In this document: in pieces, positions 36,932-45,461 of the stretch | Layout: every line of letters begins with the position of its first letter | How positions within the stretch are numbered: the stretch's first letter is position 1 | Origin: Rubrivivax sp. | GTDB lineage: Bacteria; Pseudomonadota; Gammaproteobacteria; Burkholderiales; Burkholderiaceae_C | Assembly (NCBI GenBank): GCA_016707445.1 | Contig: JADJHR010000011.1 | Coordinates: 1-64,000, forward strand | Length of the DNA: 64,000 nucleotides | Reading direction: 5' to 3' | The notes under the pieces: model-generated | Databases searched by the model: none | What the model was told of the DNA's origin: nothing | What the model saw: only the letters and a program-made list of their open reading frames with translations | Program-made: the position numbers and the translations under genes

Positions 36932-37413
36932 GGTGGGGCGGCTTCGACCGGCTGCGCGCTGAACGGGCGCAGGCCGTCGGTGCTGATGTGCACGCGCTGG
37001 CGGTCGAGCTGCAGCTGCACGCCCTGCGCGCCGATCAGCGCTTCGGGGCCCAGCGCCAGGCTGGTCAGGTTGTCGTCGAAGCGCGCGACCACGCCGCTGT
37101 CCAGCCACTGCGTGGGCATCTTGCGCGACGGCGGCAGGCCGACGAAACGAAAGGCATGCTCGCTCGACTCGGGCGTCAGCAGCCAGCGCACCGGCAAGGC
37201 ACTGGCGCGGGCCTCGGCGCGTGCCGATTCGAGCAGCGCCGACAGGCGTGCGGCCTCGCGTTCCAGTCGGTCGGCGCTGCCGTCGCGCAGCGACAGGCTG
37301 ACCACGCCGGCGGCGATGGCGATCAGCGCCACGACCACCATCACCTCGATCATCGTGAAGCCGCGCGCGGCGCGGGGCCGGTTCGTCCTACTGCCAGGAC
37401 CCGATGTCGCCAT
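36928..37413 (-). CDS. gspH: Type II secretion minor pseudopilin GspH
   Basis: 161 residues from the ATG at 37413, which gives a 26-base overlap with gspG. A longer start at 37425 exists but would only lengthen the overlap. The prepilin site is ARG/FTMIEVMVVVALIAIAAG. The body (ADRLEREAARLSALLESARAEARASALPVRW) is typical of GspH. The end (GVQLQLDRQRVHISTDGLRPF) is a beta-rich minor pseudopilin fold. Confidence 0.9.
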   Translation of the reverse strand: MATSGPGSRTNRPRAARGFTMIEVMVVVALIAIAAGVVSLSLRDGSADRLEREAARLSALLESARAEARASALPVRWLLTPESSEHAFRFVGLPPSRKMPTQWLDSGVVARFDDNLTSLALGPEALIGAQGVQLQLDRQRVHISTDGLRPFSAQPVEAAPP

Positions 37414-37819
37414 TCTTGCCTTCACCGCCGGCCTGGCCGTCGGCGCCGAAGCTGAAGACGTCGATCTCGCCTTTCACGCCCGGGTTCAGAAACTGGTAGG
37501 GGCGACCCCAGGGGTCGGCCGGCAGCTTGTCGAGATAGGGCTTCCAGTTCGGCGGAATGGCGCCCGCGCTGGGCTTGCGCACCAGCGCGTCCAGGCCCTG
37601 CTCGCCGCTGGGGTAACGCTGGTTGTCCAGCTTGTAAAGTTTGAGTGCTTGCACCAGGTTGTTCACGTCGGCACGGGCGGCGGTGACGCGGGCGTCGTCG
37701 GCGCGGTCGAGTATGTTGGGCACGATCAGCGCTGCCAGCACGCCGATGATCACCAGCACGACCATCAGCTCGATCAGGGTGAAGCCGCGGGCGGTGCGGG
37801 TCAGGGAGGCGGTACGCAT
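37388..37819 (-). CDS. gspG: Type II secretion major pseudopilin GspG
   Basis: 143 residues from the ATG at 37819. An upstream in-frame codon at 37861 gives an unusual leader, so I prefer 37819. The prepilin site is ARG/FTLIELMVVLVIIGVLAALI with Glu at +5. The family hallmarks are LYKLDNQRYPSGEQGLDALV, DPWGRPYQFLNPG and the calcium-loop region near the end. It is the main pseudopilus subunit and the first gene of the minus-strand operon. The start lies 51 bases from the divergent gspC start. Confidence 0.95.
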   Translation of the reverse strand: MRTASLTRTARGFTLIELMVVLVIIGVLAALIVPNILDRADDARVTAARADVNNLVQALKLYKLDNQRYPSGEQGLDALVRKPSAGAIPPNWKPYLDKLPADPWGRPYQFLNPGVKGEIDVFSFGADGQAGGEGKNGDIGSWQ

Positions 37820-37870
37820 GGCGGCGGCGGGCGGGCGCGGGTGGCAGGTCAGGGCAATCATAATCGTCGC

Positions 37871-38587
37871 ATGTTGGCACGATGGATGGCGTTCCTGGTC
37901 TGGGCCGGTGTGGCCGGCAGCGCCGTGTTCTGGGGACTCAAGCTGTTCGTTCGGCCTCTGGCCGTGCCCGCGCAGGCGCTGGTTGCGGTGCAGCCGGCGG
38001 TCACGACGGCTGACCTGAGCCCGCTGTTCGGCGTGCCACCGCCGCCGCCCGCGACCGAGTTGGCGCCGCCACCGCCCGAGGCCTCACGCTTTCAGCTGCT
38101 CGGCGTGGTCGCTGGTGTTGCCGCGGATGCGCGGTCGCAGGGCGTGGCCCTGATGGCGGTCGACGGCAAGACGCCCCGTGCCTACCGCGTGGGTGCGGCC
38201 ATCGATGAAGGCCTGGTGCTGCAGTCGGTGCAGGCGCGCAAGGTCGACATCGGCCCGCGCGGCGGCGTGGCCACGGTGTCGCTCGAACTGCCGCCTTTGC
38301 CGCCGCCGGCCACGGGTGTGCCCACCCTGGCCACCGGCGTGCCTGTTCCGGCATTGCAAGGCGCTGCGCCGCGCATGCCGTTGCCGCCGCAGGGCTTTCC
38401 ACGGCTGGCGCCAAGCCCGGGCACGACCCTGCAGGATCGACTGCGAGCGCTGAGTGCACAAGGTGCGCCCCCGCCGGCGTCCCCCCCGCCGCTGCCGCAG
38501 CAGCAGCCCAGCCTGGTGCCTCCTGCGTCGCCTGCCACGCCGGCCCTGCCCGGCGTGTTCAGCGGCAACCGCCGCCTGCAGCAGTGA
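37871..38587 (+). CDS. gspC: Type II secretion inner-membrane protein GspC
   Basis: 238 residues from the ATG at 37871. One transmembrane helix near the start (WMAFLVWAGVAGSAVFWGLKL), a Pro-rich linker, then the HR domain that binds the secretin (RFQLLGVVAGVAADARSQGVALMAVDG ... AYRVGAAIDEGLVLQSV). There is no PDZ domain. The last 70 residues are Pro/Ala-rich (PPPASPPPLPQQQPSLVPP). It is transcribed away from gspG, an arrangement known from Burkholderia-type gsp clusters. Both promoters must fit in or near the 51-base gap. Confidence 0.9.
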   Translation: MLARWMAFLVWAGVAGSAVFWGLKLFVRPLAVPAQALVAVQPAVTTADLSPLFGVPPPPPATELAPPPPEASRFQLLGVVAGVAADARSQGVALMAVDGKTPRAYRVGAAIDEGLVLQSVQARKVDIGPRGGVATVSLELPPLPPPATGVPTLATGVPVPALQGAAPRMPLPPQGFPRLAPSPGTTLQDRLRALSAQGAPPPASPPPLPQQQPSLVPPASPATPALPGVFSGNRRLQQ

Positions 38588-38591
38588 CGTG

Positions 38592-39692
38592 TCAGTACAG
38601 CGCAGGCCCGCTGAAGCCGTTCAGCGGGTCGTCGCTGAACTCGGCGCGCACGCTGTCGAAGACCTGGATTGCAACGTGTTCGTCGTCGTCGACCACGTCG
38701 CCCAGCAGCGCGGCGGCGCAGCGGATCATCGGCCAGGCCAGCGTGGCGCCGGTGCCGTCCATGCTTTCCATGCCCAGCTCGAGCAGCGCCGATGCCCCGA
38801 ACAGGCTCAGCGCCTGATCCAGGCCGTGGTGCGAATGGCTGCGGCAGAACACGCAGTAGTCGGTCACCGGTGGCGCAATCTTGGACGCCACCATCAAGGC
38901 GGCGCAGGCCGCCAGGCCGTCGATCATCAGCAGATGGCGCTTGCTCGCGGCCACCAGCATCACGCCGACCATCACCGCCATGTCGAAGCCGCCCAGTGCG
39001 GCCAGCACCTGCGAAGGTTCGTTGGCATCACGATGCCTTGCCAGCGCCTGCTGGCCGAGCTTGACCTGGCGCGCCAGCTCGGCGCGCGGCATATCGTCGC
39101 CGCTGCGCAGCAGATCGGGCAGCGGGCAGTCGGCCAGCCTTGACAGCACCAGGGCCGCGCTGAAGTCGGCGCCCAGCCCAAGCCCCGCCAGGATCGCGAA
39201 GTTGCCGCGCAGCCGATAGCCCAGCTGCATGCCGGCCCGCATCGCGGCCTGCGCCTGTTCGGGTGACATCGCCGCCGTCAGACAGGCATTGCGCGAGCCG
39301 TGCGCGATCTTGCGCATCAGCAGGTGATCGTTCGCCTGCAGGTCGGCGGCCACGCCACAGTCGACCACCGACAGCGCGAGCTGCTGGGCCTTGGCGAATC
39401 CCGACAGCGGCAGCTGACCGGCCAGCAGCCGCCGCACGATGTCGTGCGTCTGCAAGGCGTCTGGCGCCGCCAGGCCCTCGACCGCGATGCCATGGTCGGA
39501 CGCAAAGATCAGCAGCTGCGGCTCGCTGAAGCTGGGCTGCAGCGTGCGCTGCATCAGCCCCAGGCGCATGGCCAGCGGCTCGAGTTGTCCCAGGTTGCCG
39601 CCGATGGCGCTGCGCCGCGCCAGCGCCTGCTCGAGCTCGCGCTCGAGCTGAGGGTGCGAGGTGGGCGCGACCAGCGATCGGGAGGCTTGCAT
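38592..39692 (-). CDS. cobT: Nicotinate-nucleotide:dimethylbenzimidazole phosphoribosyltransferase (CobT)
   Basis: 366 residues. CobT activates the lower ligand of cobalamin. Conserved blocks: LEPLAMRLGLMQRTLQPSF, LLIFASDHGIAVEGLAA, SVVDCGVAADL, LAALGGFDMAVMVGVMLVAA, LLMIDGLAACAALMVASK and YCVFCRSHSHHGLDQAL. At the active-site loop, where most family members have GEGTGA with the catalytic Glu, this protein reads MDGTGATLAWP with Asp. It lies 26 bases after ilvA on the same strand and converges with gspC. No other cob gene and no room for a cobalamin riboswitch are present. Confidence 0.85.
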   Translation of the reverse strand: MQASRSLVAPTSHPQLERELEQALARRSAIGGNLGQLEPLAMRLGLMQRTLQPSFSEPQLLIFASDHGIAVEGLAAPDALQTHDIVRRLLAGQLPLSGFAKAQQLALSVVDCGVAADLQANDHLLMRKIAHGSRNACLTAAMSPEQAQAAMRAGMQLGYRLRGNFAILAGLGLGADFSAALVLSRLADCPLPDLLRSGDDMPRAELARQVKLGQQALARHRDANEPSQVLAALGGFDMAVMVGVMLVAASKRHLLMIDGLAACAALMVASKIAPPVTDYCVFCRSHSHHGLDQALSLFGASALLELGMESMDGTGATLAWPMIRCAAALLGDVVDDDEHVAIQVFDSVRAEFSDDPLNGFSGPALY

Positions 39693-39718
39693 GGCGCGCA
39701 GTTTAAGCAGCGCCCCGG

Positions 39719-41299
39719 TCAGCGCAGGAACAAGCGGTAAACCGGGTTCTGCGTTTCCTCGACGTGCGGATAGTCCAGCGACTTCAGGAAGCGGGTGAAC
39801 GCAGGCCCGTCGCTGGCCGGAACCTGGATGCCGACCAGGATGCGACCATGGTCTGCGCCCTGGTTGCGGTAGTGGAACAGGCTGATGTTCCAGCTCGGAT
39901 GCAGGGCCGCCAGAAAGCGCATCAGGGCCCCGGGCCGCTCAGGGAACTCGAAGCGGAACAGCCGTTCGTCGGCGGCCAGTTCGCTGTGTCCGCCGACCAG
40001 GTGCCGTATGTGCTGCTTGGCCAGTTCGTCATCGGTCAGGTTGACGGTGGCAAACCCCTGGCGCACGAAATGGCGCTCGATGCGCTCGGCCTCGTCGCGG
40101 CGGCTGATCGTCAGCCCGACGAACACATGGGCGAGCCTGGCGTCTGAGATGCGGTAGTTGAATTCGGTCACCGAACGCGGACCGATGAGTTCGCAAAAGC
40201 GCTTGAACGAACCGCGCTCTTCGGGGATCGTGACCGCGAACAGGGCCTCGCGGTGCTCGCCATATTCGGCGCGTTCGGCGACGAAGCGCAGGCGGTCGAA
40301 GTTCATGTTGGCGCCGCAGGTCACGGCCACGTAGGTCTGGCCCTTGAGCTTGTGTTGTGCCACGTACTGCTTGATGCCGGCCACGCCCAGCGCACCCGAG
40401 GGCTCCATCACGCTGCGCGTGTCCTGGAAGATGTCCTTGATGGCGGCGCAGACCTCGTCGGTGTCGACCACCACGTAGTCGTCGACCAGCAGCCGCGCCA
40501 CGCGGAAGGTCTCTTCGCCCACCAGCTTCACCGCCGTGCCGTCGGCGAACAGGCCCACGTCGTGCAACTGCACGCGCTTGCCGGCCTTGACCGAGCGCAG
40601 CATGGCGTCGGAATCGACCGTCTGCACGCCGATCACGCGCACCTCGGGCCGCACCGCTTTGATGTAGGCCGCCACGCCTGAGATCAGCCCGCCGCCGCCG
40701 ATGGCGACGAACACCGCGTCCAGCGGCCCCTGGTGCTGGCGCAGGATCTCCATGCCCACCGTGCCCTGGCCGGCGATCACGTCGGGGTCGTCGAAGGGGT
40801 GTACGAAGGTCAGCTGCTCGGCCTTCTGCAACTCGACCGCGTGCACGTAGGCATCGGAATAGCTGTCACCGTGCAACACCACAGCGCCGCCCAGCGCCTG
40901 CACGGCGTCGACCTTGACACGTGGCGTGGTCACCGGCATCACGATCACCGCGCGGCAGCCCAGCCTGCGGGCCGCCAGCGCCACGCCCTGCGCATGGTTG
41001 CCGGCCGATGCGCAGATCACGCCTTGGCGCAACTGCTCGGCGCTCAGGTGCGCCATCTTGTTGTAGGCGCCGCGCAGCTTGAAGCTGAACACCGCCTGCT
41101 GGTCTTCGCGCTTGAGCAGCACGTGGTTGCCCAGGCGCTTGGACAGGTTGCGCGCCGGCTGCAAGGCTGACTCGGTGGCCACGTCGTAGACGCGGGCCGA
41201 CAGGATCTTGCGCAGGTACTCGGCGGCAACGCGGGCACCCCGCGTGCTCAAGGTGCGCGCAGCAGGCGCGGATTTCGGGGCGGCGGCGCCTGCAGGCAT
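39719..41299 (-). CDS. ilvA: Threonine ammonia-lyase, biosynthetic (IlvA)
   Basis: 526 residues from the ATG at 41299. The longer reading from 41365 adds an unlikely N-terminus. The PLP lysine is in FSFKLRGAYNKMAHL. The glycine-rich phosphate cup is AIGGGGLISGVA, and the substrate loop is ASAGNHAQGVALAA. Two C-terminal ACT-like regulatory domains start near residues 340 and 435 (ALFAVTIPEERGSFKRFCELIG, LFRFEFPERPGALMRFLAAL), as expected for the isoleucine-inhibited biosynthetic enzyme. It makes 2-oxobutanoate from threonine. A strong terminator and a possible small RNA lie 110 to 210 bases upstream. Confidence 0.95.
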   Translation of the reverse strand: MPAGAAAPKSAPAARTLSTRGARVAAEYLRKILSARVYDVATESALQPARNLSKRLGNHVLLKREDQQAVFSFKLRGAYNKMAHLSAEQLRQGVICASAGNHAQGVALAARRLGCRAVIVMPVTTPRVKVDAVQALGGAVVLHGDSYSDAYVHAVELQKAEQLTFVHPFDDPDVIAGQGTVGMEILRQHQGPLDAVFVAIGGGGLISGVAAYIKAVRPEVRVIGVQTVDSDAMLRSVKAGKRVQLHDVGLFADGTAVKLVGEETFRVARLLVDDYVVVDTDEVCAAIKDIFQDTRSVMEPSGALGVAGIKQYVAQHKLKGQTYVAVTCGANMNFDRLRFVAERAEYGEHREALFAVTIPEERGSFKRFCELIGPRSVTEFNYRISDARLAHVFVGLTISRRDEAERIERHFVRQGFATVNLTDDELAKQHIRHLVGGHSELAADERLFRFEFPERPGALMRFLAALHPSWNISLFHYRNQGADHGRILVGIQVPASDGPAFTRFLKSLDYPHVEETQNPVYRLFLR

Positions 41300-41411
41300 C
41301 GGGTCTCGCGGTGGTCGAAGTGCGGGGCGCGGATGATAAGTCAGCGACCGGCACCGCCAGGGCACGCGGGCCGGCGCCTGTCACAGCGCCTGTCACAAAT
41401 TGCCGGCGCAT

Positions 41412-41443
41412 AAAAAAACCCCGGCGCTTGTGGCACCGGGGTT
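41412..41443 (-). terminator. Intrinsic terminator upstream of ilvA
   Basis: On the minus strand AACCCCGG and CCGGGGTT form an eight-pair stem around an 11-base loop, followed by seven T residues (plus-strand A-run 41412-41418). It ends transcription coming from the osmC side before ilvA begins. It is the 3' end of the small RNA proposed below. Confidence 0.75.
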
Positions 41444-41508
41444 GAATCCACCCATGGAGGAGGTGGAGGAGACAATCCGAGAAGCGCTGTTCTGCGCCCC
41501 ATGACGGC
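41412..41508 (-). ncRNA. Candidate small RNA with an anti-Shine-Dalgarno loop
   Basis: Read on the minus strand, the 95 bases before the terminator fold into simple hairpins. A GCGC-AGAACA-GCGC stem comes first. Then a TCCAC/GTGGA stem (plus strand 41463-41467 with 41447-41451) shows CTCCTCC in its loop, and then comes the terminator. A second CTCCTCC lies just upstream of that stem. C-rich CCTCCTCC loops are known from bacterial small RNAs that mask ribosome-binding sites. A weak promoter (TTGCAC, 16 bases, TAGACT) ends near 41515. There is no protein-coding alternative. The 5' end is a guess. Confidence 0.4.
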
Positions 41509-41634
41509 AAGTCTAGCACTGTCATGCTGCAGTGCAATATGGCATCCGGAACTGCTTTAGGGGCAGCGCTCCAAGGGCCGCCGGCGCACCGCACAATCGC
41601 TGCTGTCGCCTTGTCACGGAGCCCGGCCTCGAGC

Positions 41635-42057
41635 ATGGAATGCACTGTCAACTGGATGCCCGCGATGGGCATGGGCTTCGTCGCCGAAACCGGCAGCGGT
41701 CATGTGCTGGTGATGGACGGCGCCGCCGACGGTGGCGGCCGCGACTTGGCGCCGCGCCCGATGGAAACCGTGCTGGCCGGCACCGGCGGCTGCACCGCCT
41801 ACGACGTGGTGCTGATCCTGCAGCGCGGCCGGTATGACGTGCGTGGCTGCCAGCTCAAGCTGACGGCCGAACGCGCTGCGGTCGACCCCAAGGTCTTCAC
41901 GCGCATCCACATGCATTTCATCGTCACCGGTCGGGACCTGCCAGCCGCCGCCGTCGAGCGCGCGATTGCGCTCTCACACGAGCGCTACTGCTCGGCCAGC
42001 ATCATGCTGGGCAAGACGGCCGAGATCACAACCAGCCACGAGGTGGTGGCGGTCTGA
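41635..42057 (+). CDS. OsmC-family protein (YhfA-like)
   Basis: 140 residues from the ATG at 41635. Earlier in-frame codons give an atypical N-terminus. It has the OsmC fold with the two redox cysteines: one in GTGGCTAYDVVLILQRGRYDV on the central helix, the other in SHERYCSASIMLGKTAEI. The family reduces organic hydroperoxides or has related thiol functions, and the YhfA branch is uncharacterised. It is divergent from ilvA across the small-RNA region and converges with coq7. Confidence 0.85.
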   Translation: MECTVNWMPAMGMGFVAETGSGHVLVMDGAADGGGRDLAPRPMETVLAGTGGCTAYDVVLILQRGRYDVRGCQLKLTAERAAVDPKVFTRIHMHFIVTGRDLPAAAVERAIALSHERYCSASIMLGKTAEITTSHEVVAV

Positions 42058-42067
42058 TCGTCCAGCT

Positions 42068-42691
42068 TCAGATCCGCTGCGCGGTGGTTGTCATCACCTT
42101 GGCTGCGCCGCGCATCAACCAGCGCACGGGGGCGGGCAAGGCTTTGCCACCGGCGGTCAGTGCGGCGTCGGCATGGCGGCCTTCGTCGACGCGCATCTGA
42201 TCGACGATGGCGCGCGATCGTGCGTCCTGCGCCGGCAGGCGGTCCAGATGCCCGGCCAGATGGGCCTCGACCTGGCGTTCGGTCTCGACGACGAAGCCCA
42301 GGCTGGTGGCGTCACCCAGCCGGCCGGCCAGCACGCCGATGGCGAACGAGCCGGCGTACCACAGCGGGTTGAGCAGGCTGGGGCGGTCACCCAATTCACG
42401 CAGCCGCTGCTCGGTCCAGGCCAGATGGTCGATCTCGTCACGGGCCGCGGCCTGCATGCTCTGACGAAGCTCTGAGCTCGAGGCGGTCAGTGCCTGCGCC
42501 TGATACAGGGCCTGGGCGCAGACCTCACCGACATGGTTCACGCGCATCAATGCGCCCGACAGCCTGCGATCGGCGTCGACCATGGGATCGTCCAGTGCAG
42601 ACCCGGGGCAAGGCCTGGCTGCATGCGCTGCCCCGCCCAGGGTTCGGAGGGCGTTGTCAGCACTTACTATCCATCTATCCAAGACATTCAT
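42068..42691 (-). CDS. coq7: 3-demethoxyubiquinol 3-hydroxylase (Coq7)
   Basis: 207 residues from the ATG at 42691. Di-iron carboxylate protein with the ligand motifs LMRVNHVGEVCAQALYQAQ (Glu, and His in NHxGE), ARDEIDHLAWTEQRL (ExxH) and, near the end, VETERQVEAHLAGHL with MRVDEGRHADAAL (second ExxH). It hydroxylates the quinone ring in ubiquinone synthesis and replaces UbiF in many Betaproteobacteria. Its start faces the porin gene, with 241 bases of shared upstream DNA. Confidence 0.95.
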   Translation of the reverse strand: MNVLDRWIVSADNALRTLGGAAHAARPCPGSALDDPMVDADRRLSGALMRVNHVGEVCAQALYQAQALTASSSELRQSMQAAARDEIDHLAWTEQRLRELGDRPSLLNPLWYAGSFAIGVLAGRLGDATSLGFVVETERQVEAHLAGHLDRLPAQDARSRAIVDQMRVDEGRHADAALTAGGKALPAPVRWLMRGAAKVMTTTAQRI

Positions 42692-42932
42692 CGGTCGACT
42701 AGAATAGCGCACTGCCATGCCTTGAGGCGAAGATGGTGTCGCGCAAGTGACCGCCATTTCACGTTGTTGCCAGACAACAGCCCAAGGTGATTTGCGGGGC
42801 TTGCCTTTGCAAGCAGGTGGGGCGTCTGGTGAAATGCGGGCAACTTCCGCTGAGGAGGTTGGCCTGATCAGCCCCCTTGCCGGGTGACCTCCCCGATCGG
42901 GACCCTCTTGTTCAACCTAGGAGATAGTTGCA

Positions 42933-43946
42933 ATGAAAAAATCTCTGCTTGCCCTGGCCGCGCTGACCGCGTTCGCCGGTGCTGCATCGGCCCAGTCGTC
43001 GGTAACCCTGTTCGGTATCGTTGACGCTGGTATCGCCCGTTTGTCCGCGGGTGGCAAGTCGGTCACCGGCATGACCAACTCGGGCTACAACAGCAGCCGT
43101 CTCGGCTTCCGTGGTGTCGAGGACATGGGCGGTGGCCTGCAAGCCGGCTTCTGGATCGAAGGCGCGCTGAGCAACGACGACGGCAACGCCGCCGGCATGA
43201 ACTGGCAGCGCCGTTCGACCGTCAGCCTGATGGGCGGTTTCGGTGAAATCCGTCTGGGCCGCGACTACACCCCGACCTTCTGGAACCTGACGGTCTATGA
43301 CCCGTGGGGCACCAACGGCATCGGCCAGGCGGCTTCGATCGCCCTGGTGCCGGGCAACCAGGCGACGGCGGTGCGCTCTAACAATGCCATCAGCTACTTC
43401 CTGCCGGCCATGGGTGGCTTCCAGGGCCAGGTCATGTACGCCTTCGGCGAAAACGTGAGCGGCGGCGCCAAGACCAACAACTACCTGGGCTTCCGCTTCG
43501 GCTATGCCGCCGGCCCGGTTTCGGTGCACGCTGCCTACGCCAAGGTCGAAGGTGCGACCGATGCTGCCGACGTCAAGGACATGAACATCGCTGGCTCGTT
43601 CGACGCCGGTGTGGTCAAGGCGACGTTGGTGTACGCGCAAGAGAAGAACGGCGCTGGTGCCAAGGCGACCTACATCGAGCCGGGCATCCAGGTGCCGCTG
43701 GGTGCCGGTATGTTCAAGGCGACTTATGGCCGCTACGACCTGAAGGACAGCTCCAACGACTTCAACAAGATCGCCTTGGGCTATCACTACAACATGTCCA
43801 AGCGCACGACGCTGTACACGACCTACGCGCGTATCAGCAACAAGGGCGCATCGGCTGCTGTCGTGTCGAACAACGGTCTGGCGATTGCCGGTGCTGCTGG
43901 CAGGAACGCCAGCGGCTTCGAGTTCGGCGTCCGCCACGCTTTCTGA
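42933..43946 (+). CDS. General porin (OmpC/Omp32-type, trimeric)
   Basis: 337 residues. The ATG follows TAGGAGAT. The signal peptide MKKSLLALAALTAFAGAASA precedes QSSVTLFGIVDAGIARL, the standard start of burkholderial porins. The 16-stranded barrel shows SRLGFRGVEDMGGGLQAGF, RRSTVSLMGGFGEIRLGRDYTP (start of constriction loop L3) and the C-terminal Phe (ASGFEFGVRHAF) needed for assembly by the BAM machinery. Codon use is more even (AACAACC, GGTGGC) than in neighbours, as expected for a highly expressed gene. It ends in a strong terminator. The upstream gap contains the small palindrome GCTTGC-CTTT-GCAAGC-like at 42799-42814. Confidence 0.95.
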   Translation: MKKSLLALAALTAFAGAASAQSSVTLFGIVDAGIARLSAGGKSVTGMTNSGYNSSRLGFRGVEDMGGGLQAGFWIEGALSNDDGNAAGMNWQRRSTVSLMGGFGEIRLGRDYTPTFWNLTVYDPWGTNGIGQAASIALVPGNQATAVRSNNAISYFLPAMGGFQGQVMYAFGENVSGGAKTNNYLGFRFGYAAGPVSVHAAYAKVEGATDAADVKDMNIAGSFDAGVVKATLVYAQEKNGAGAKATYIEPGIQVPLGAGMFKATYGRYDLKDSSNDFNKIALGYHYNMSKRTTLYTTYARISNKGASAAVVSNNGLAIAGAAGRNASGFEFGVRHAF

Positions 43947-43975
43947 TTGGTACCGGGCAACCGGCTGCCAACATG

Positions 43976-44001
43976 AACCGCCCCTCGGGGCGGTTTTTTT
44001 T
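43976..44001 (+). terminator. Intrinsic terminator of the porin gene
   Basis: AACCGCCCC-TC-GGGGCGGTT, a nine-pair GC-rich hairpin with a two-base loop, runs into eight T residues. It begins 30 bases after the porin stop and is not shared with the convergent lysA gene, whose stop lies at 44023. Confidence 0.9.
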
Positions 44002-44022
44002 CGACCGTGCGAAATGCGAGCG

Positions 44023-45306
44023 TCAGCGCGGTGCCGGCAGCAGCCGTTCGCCGGCAAAGAGCGTGCTGGCCTGCTCGCGTTCGCGAACCAGCACGGGCTG
44101 GCCGTCGACGATCATCACCTCGGCCGCGCGCGGCCGCGTGTTGTAGTTGCTGGCCATCGCCATGCCGTAGGCGCCGGCCGACAAAACCGCCAGCAAGTCG
44201 CCTTCGACGACGGCCAATGAGCGGTCACGTCCCAGCCAGTCGCCCGATTCACACACCGGGCCCACCACATCCCAGTGCAGCGCGTCGCCGCTTCGTTGCC
44301 GGCAGGGCTCGATCGCCATCCAGGCCTGGTACAGGGCCGGGCGCAACAGGTCGTTCATTGCCGCGTCGACGATGCAGAAGTTCTTTGCCGCACCCGGCTT
44401 CAGGTACTGCACCTCGGTCAGCAGCACGCCGGCATTGCCGACCAGCGAGCGGCCGGGTTCGAGCAGCACCTCGCGGTGGCCGTGGCCACGCGCGTCCAGT
44501 CGCGCCAGCATCGCGGCCACCAGTTCGTCGGCGCGAGGCGGGCGTTCGTCGGTGTAGGTGATGCCCAGCCCGCCGCCCAGGTCGACATGCGCGATGGCGA
44601 TGCCCTCGGCCTCGACCGCTTCGACCAGATCGAGCAGTCGGTCCAGCGCATCGAGGTAGGGGCTGCTGTGTGTGATCTGCGAGCCGATGTGGCAATCGAT
44701 GCCGACCACCTTCAAGCCCGGCAGGCTCGCCGCCACGCGGTAAACCTGCACCGCCTGCTCGTGCGCCACGCCGAACTTGTTGTCACGCAGCCCGGTCGAG
44801 ATGTAGGGATGGGTGCCGGCATCGACATCGGGGTTGACGCGCAGGCTGACCGGCGCGACCCGCCCCATCGCCACCGCGACCTGCGACAGGCGATGCAGTT
44901 CGGACTCACTTTCGACATTGAAGCAGCGCACGCCGACGGCCAGCGCCTGCTGCATCTCGGCGCGGGTCTTGCCGACGCCCGAGAACACGATGTGCCCAGG
45001 CTGACCGCCGGCGGCCAGCACACGTTCGAGTTCACCGCCCGAGACGATGTCGAAGCCGCAACCGGCGCTCGCAAAGGTCTGCAGCACGGCCAGGTTCGAG
45101 TTGGCCTTCATCGCGTAGCAGACCAGGTGTGGCCGACCGACCAGCGCACGCTGGTAGGCCACTGCGGCGTCGAGCATCGATCGTTGCGAGTACACGAACA
45201 AGGGTGTGCCGAACTGCCGGCCCAGCATGTCGAGATCGACGCCGTCGAGCGTCAGGGCGCCCGCCACGCGGGCGAGATGCGGCGCACCCGGCAACATGAT
45301 CGTCAT
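44023..45306 (-). CDS. lysA: Diaminopimelate decarboxylase (LysA)
   Basis: 427 residues. Fold-type III PLP enzyme: the Schiff-base Lys is in CYAMKANSN, with HIGSQIT, LGGGLGITY, EPGRSLVGNAG and the catalytic Cys in GPVCESGDWLGRDR. A second ATG three codons in (45297) is an alternative start. It makes the last step of lysine synthesis. The ATG overlaps the stop of lptM (ATGA), the usual order in this group, so translation is probably coupled to the small lipoprotein. Confidence 0.95.
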   Translation of the reverse strand: MTIMLPGAPHLARVAGALTLDGVDLDMLGRQFGTPLFVYSQRSMLDAAVAYQRALVGRPHLVCYAMKANSNLAVLQTFASAGCGFDIVSGGELERVLAAGGQPGHIVFSGVGKTRAEMQQALAVGVRCFNVESESELHRLSQVAVAMGRVAPVSLRVNPDVDAGTHPYISTGLRDNKFGVAHEQAVQVYRVAASLPGLKVVGIDCHIGSQITHSSPYLDALDRLLDLVEAVEAEGIAIAHVDLGGGLGITYTDERPPRADELVAAMLARLDARGHGHREVLLEPGRSLVGNAGVLLTEVQYLKPGAAKNFCIVDAAMNDLLRPALYQAWMAIEPCRQRSGDALHWDVVGPVCESGDWLGRDRSLAVVEGDLLAVLSAGAYGMAMASNYNTRPRAAEVMIVDGQPVLVREREQASTLFAGERLLPAPR

Positions 45307-45461
45307 CGAGTCGGCCCCGATGCCGCGGGCTGCGACGGTGCCAGGGTCAAGGGGCCCTTCTGGCCGCAGGCCGAACCGGCCAGCGCGGATACCAGCAAAA
45401 GGACTTTGCCCAGGGCCTGCAAGCGCTGCCAGAACGGCCCCACTACACTCGATGCGAACAT
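45303..45461 (-). CDS. lptM: LPS-assembly lipoprotein LptM (YifL)
   Basis: 52 residues, easily missed. A hydrophobic stretch ends in a lipobox (LLLVSALAGSAC), directly followed by the conserved GQKGPL motif of LptM/YifL. The protein then ends in a short Pro/Ser tail. LptM is known in Escherichia coli to help the LptDE translocon mature. It lies upstream of lysA with a four-base overlap. The start is only 19 bases from the divergent cyaY start. Confidence 0.9.
   Translation of the reverse strand: MFASSVVGPFWQRLQALGKVLLLVSALAGSACGQKGPLTLAPSQPAASGPTR

Noticed and set aside
39693..39718. Cobalamin riboswitch before cobT
   Set aside because: Only 26 bases separate ilvA and cobT, far too short for one.
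41350..41460. Attenuator controlled by an isoleucine leader peptide before ilvA
   Set aside because: The 20-codon frame that runs through the hairpin contains no Ile codon and only one Thr codon, and no competing antiterminator hairpin is evident.
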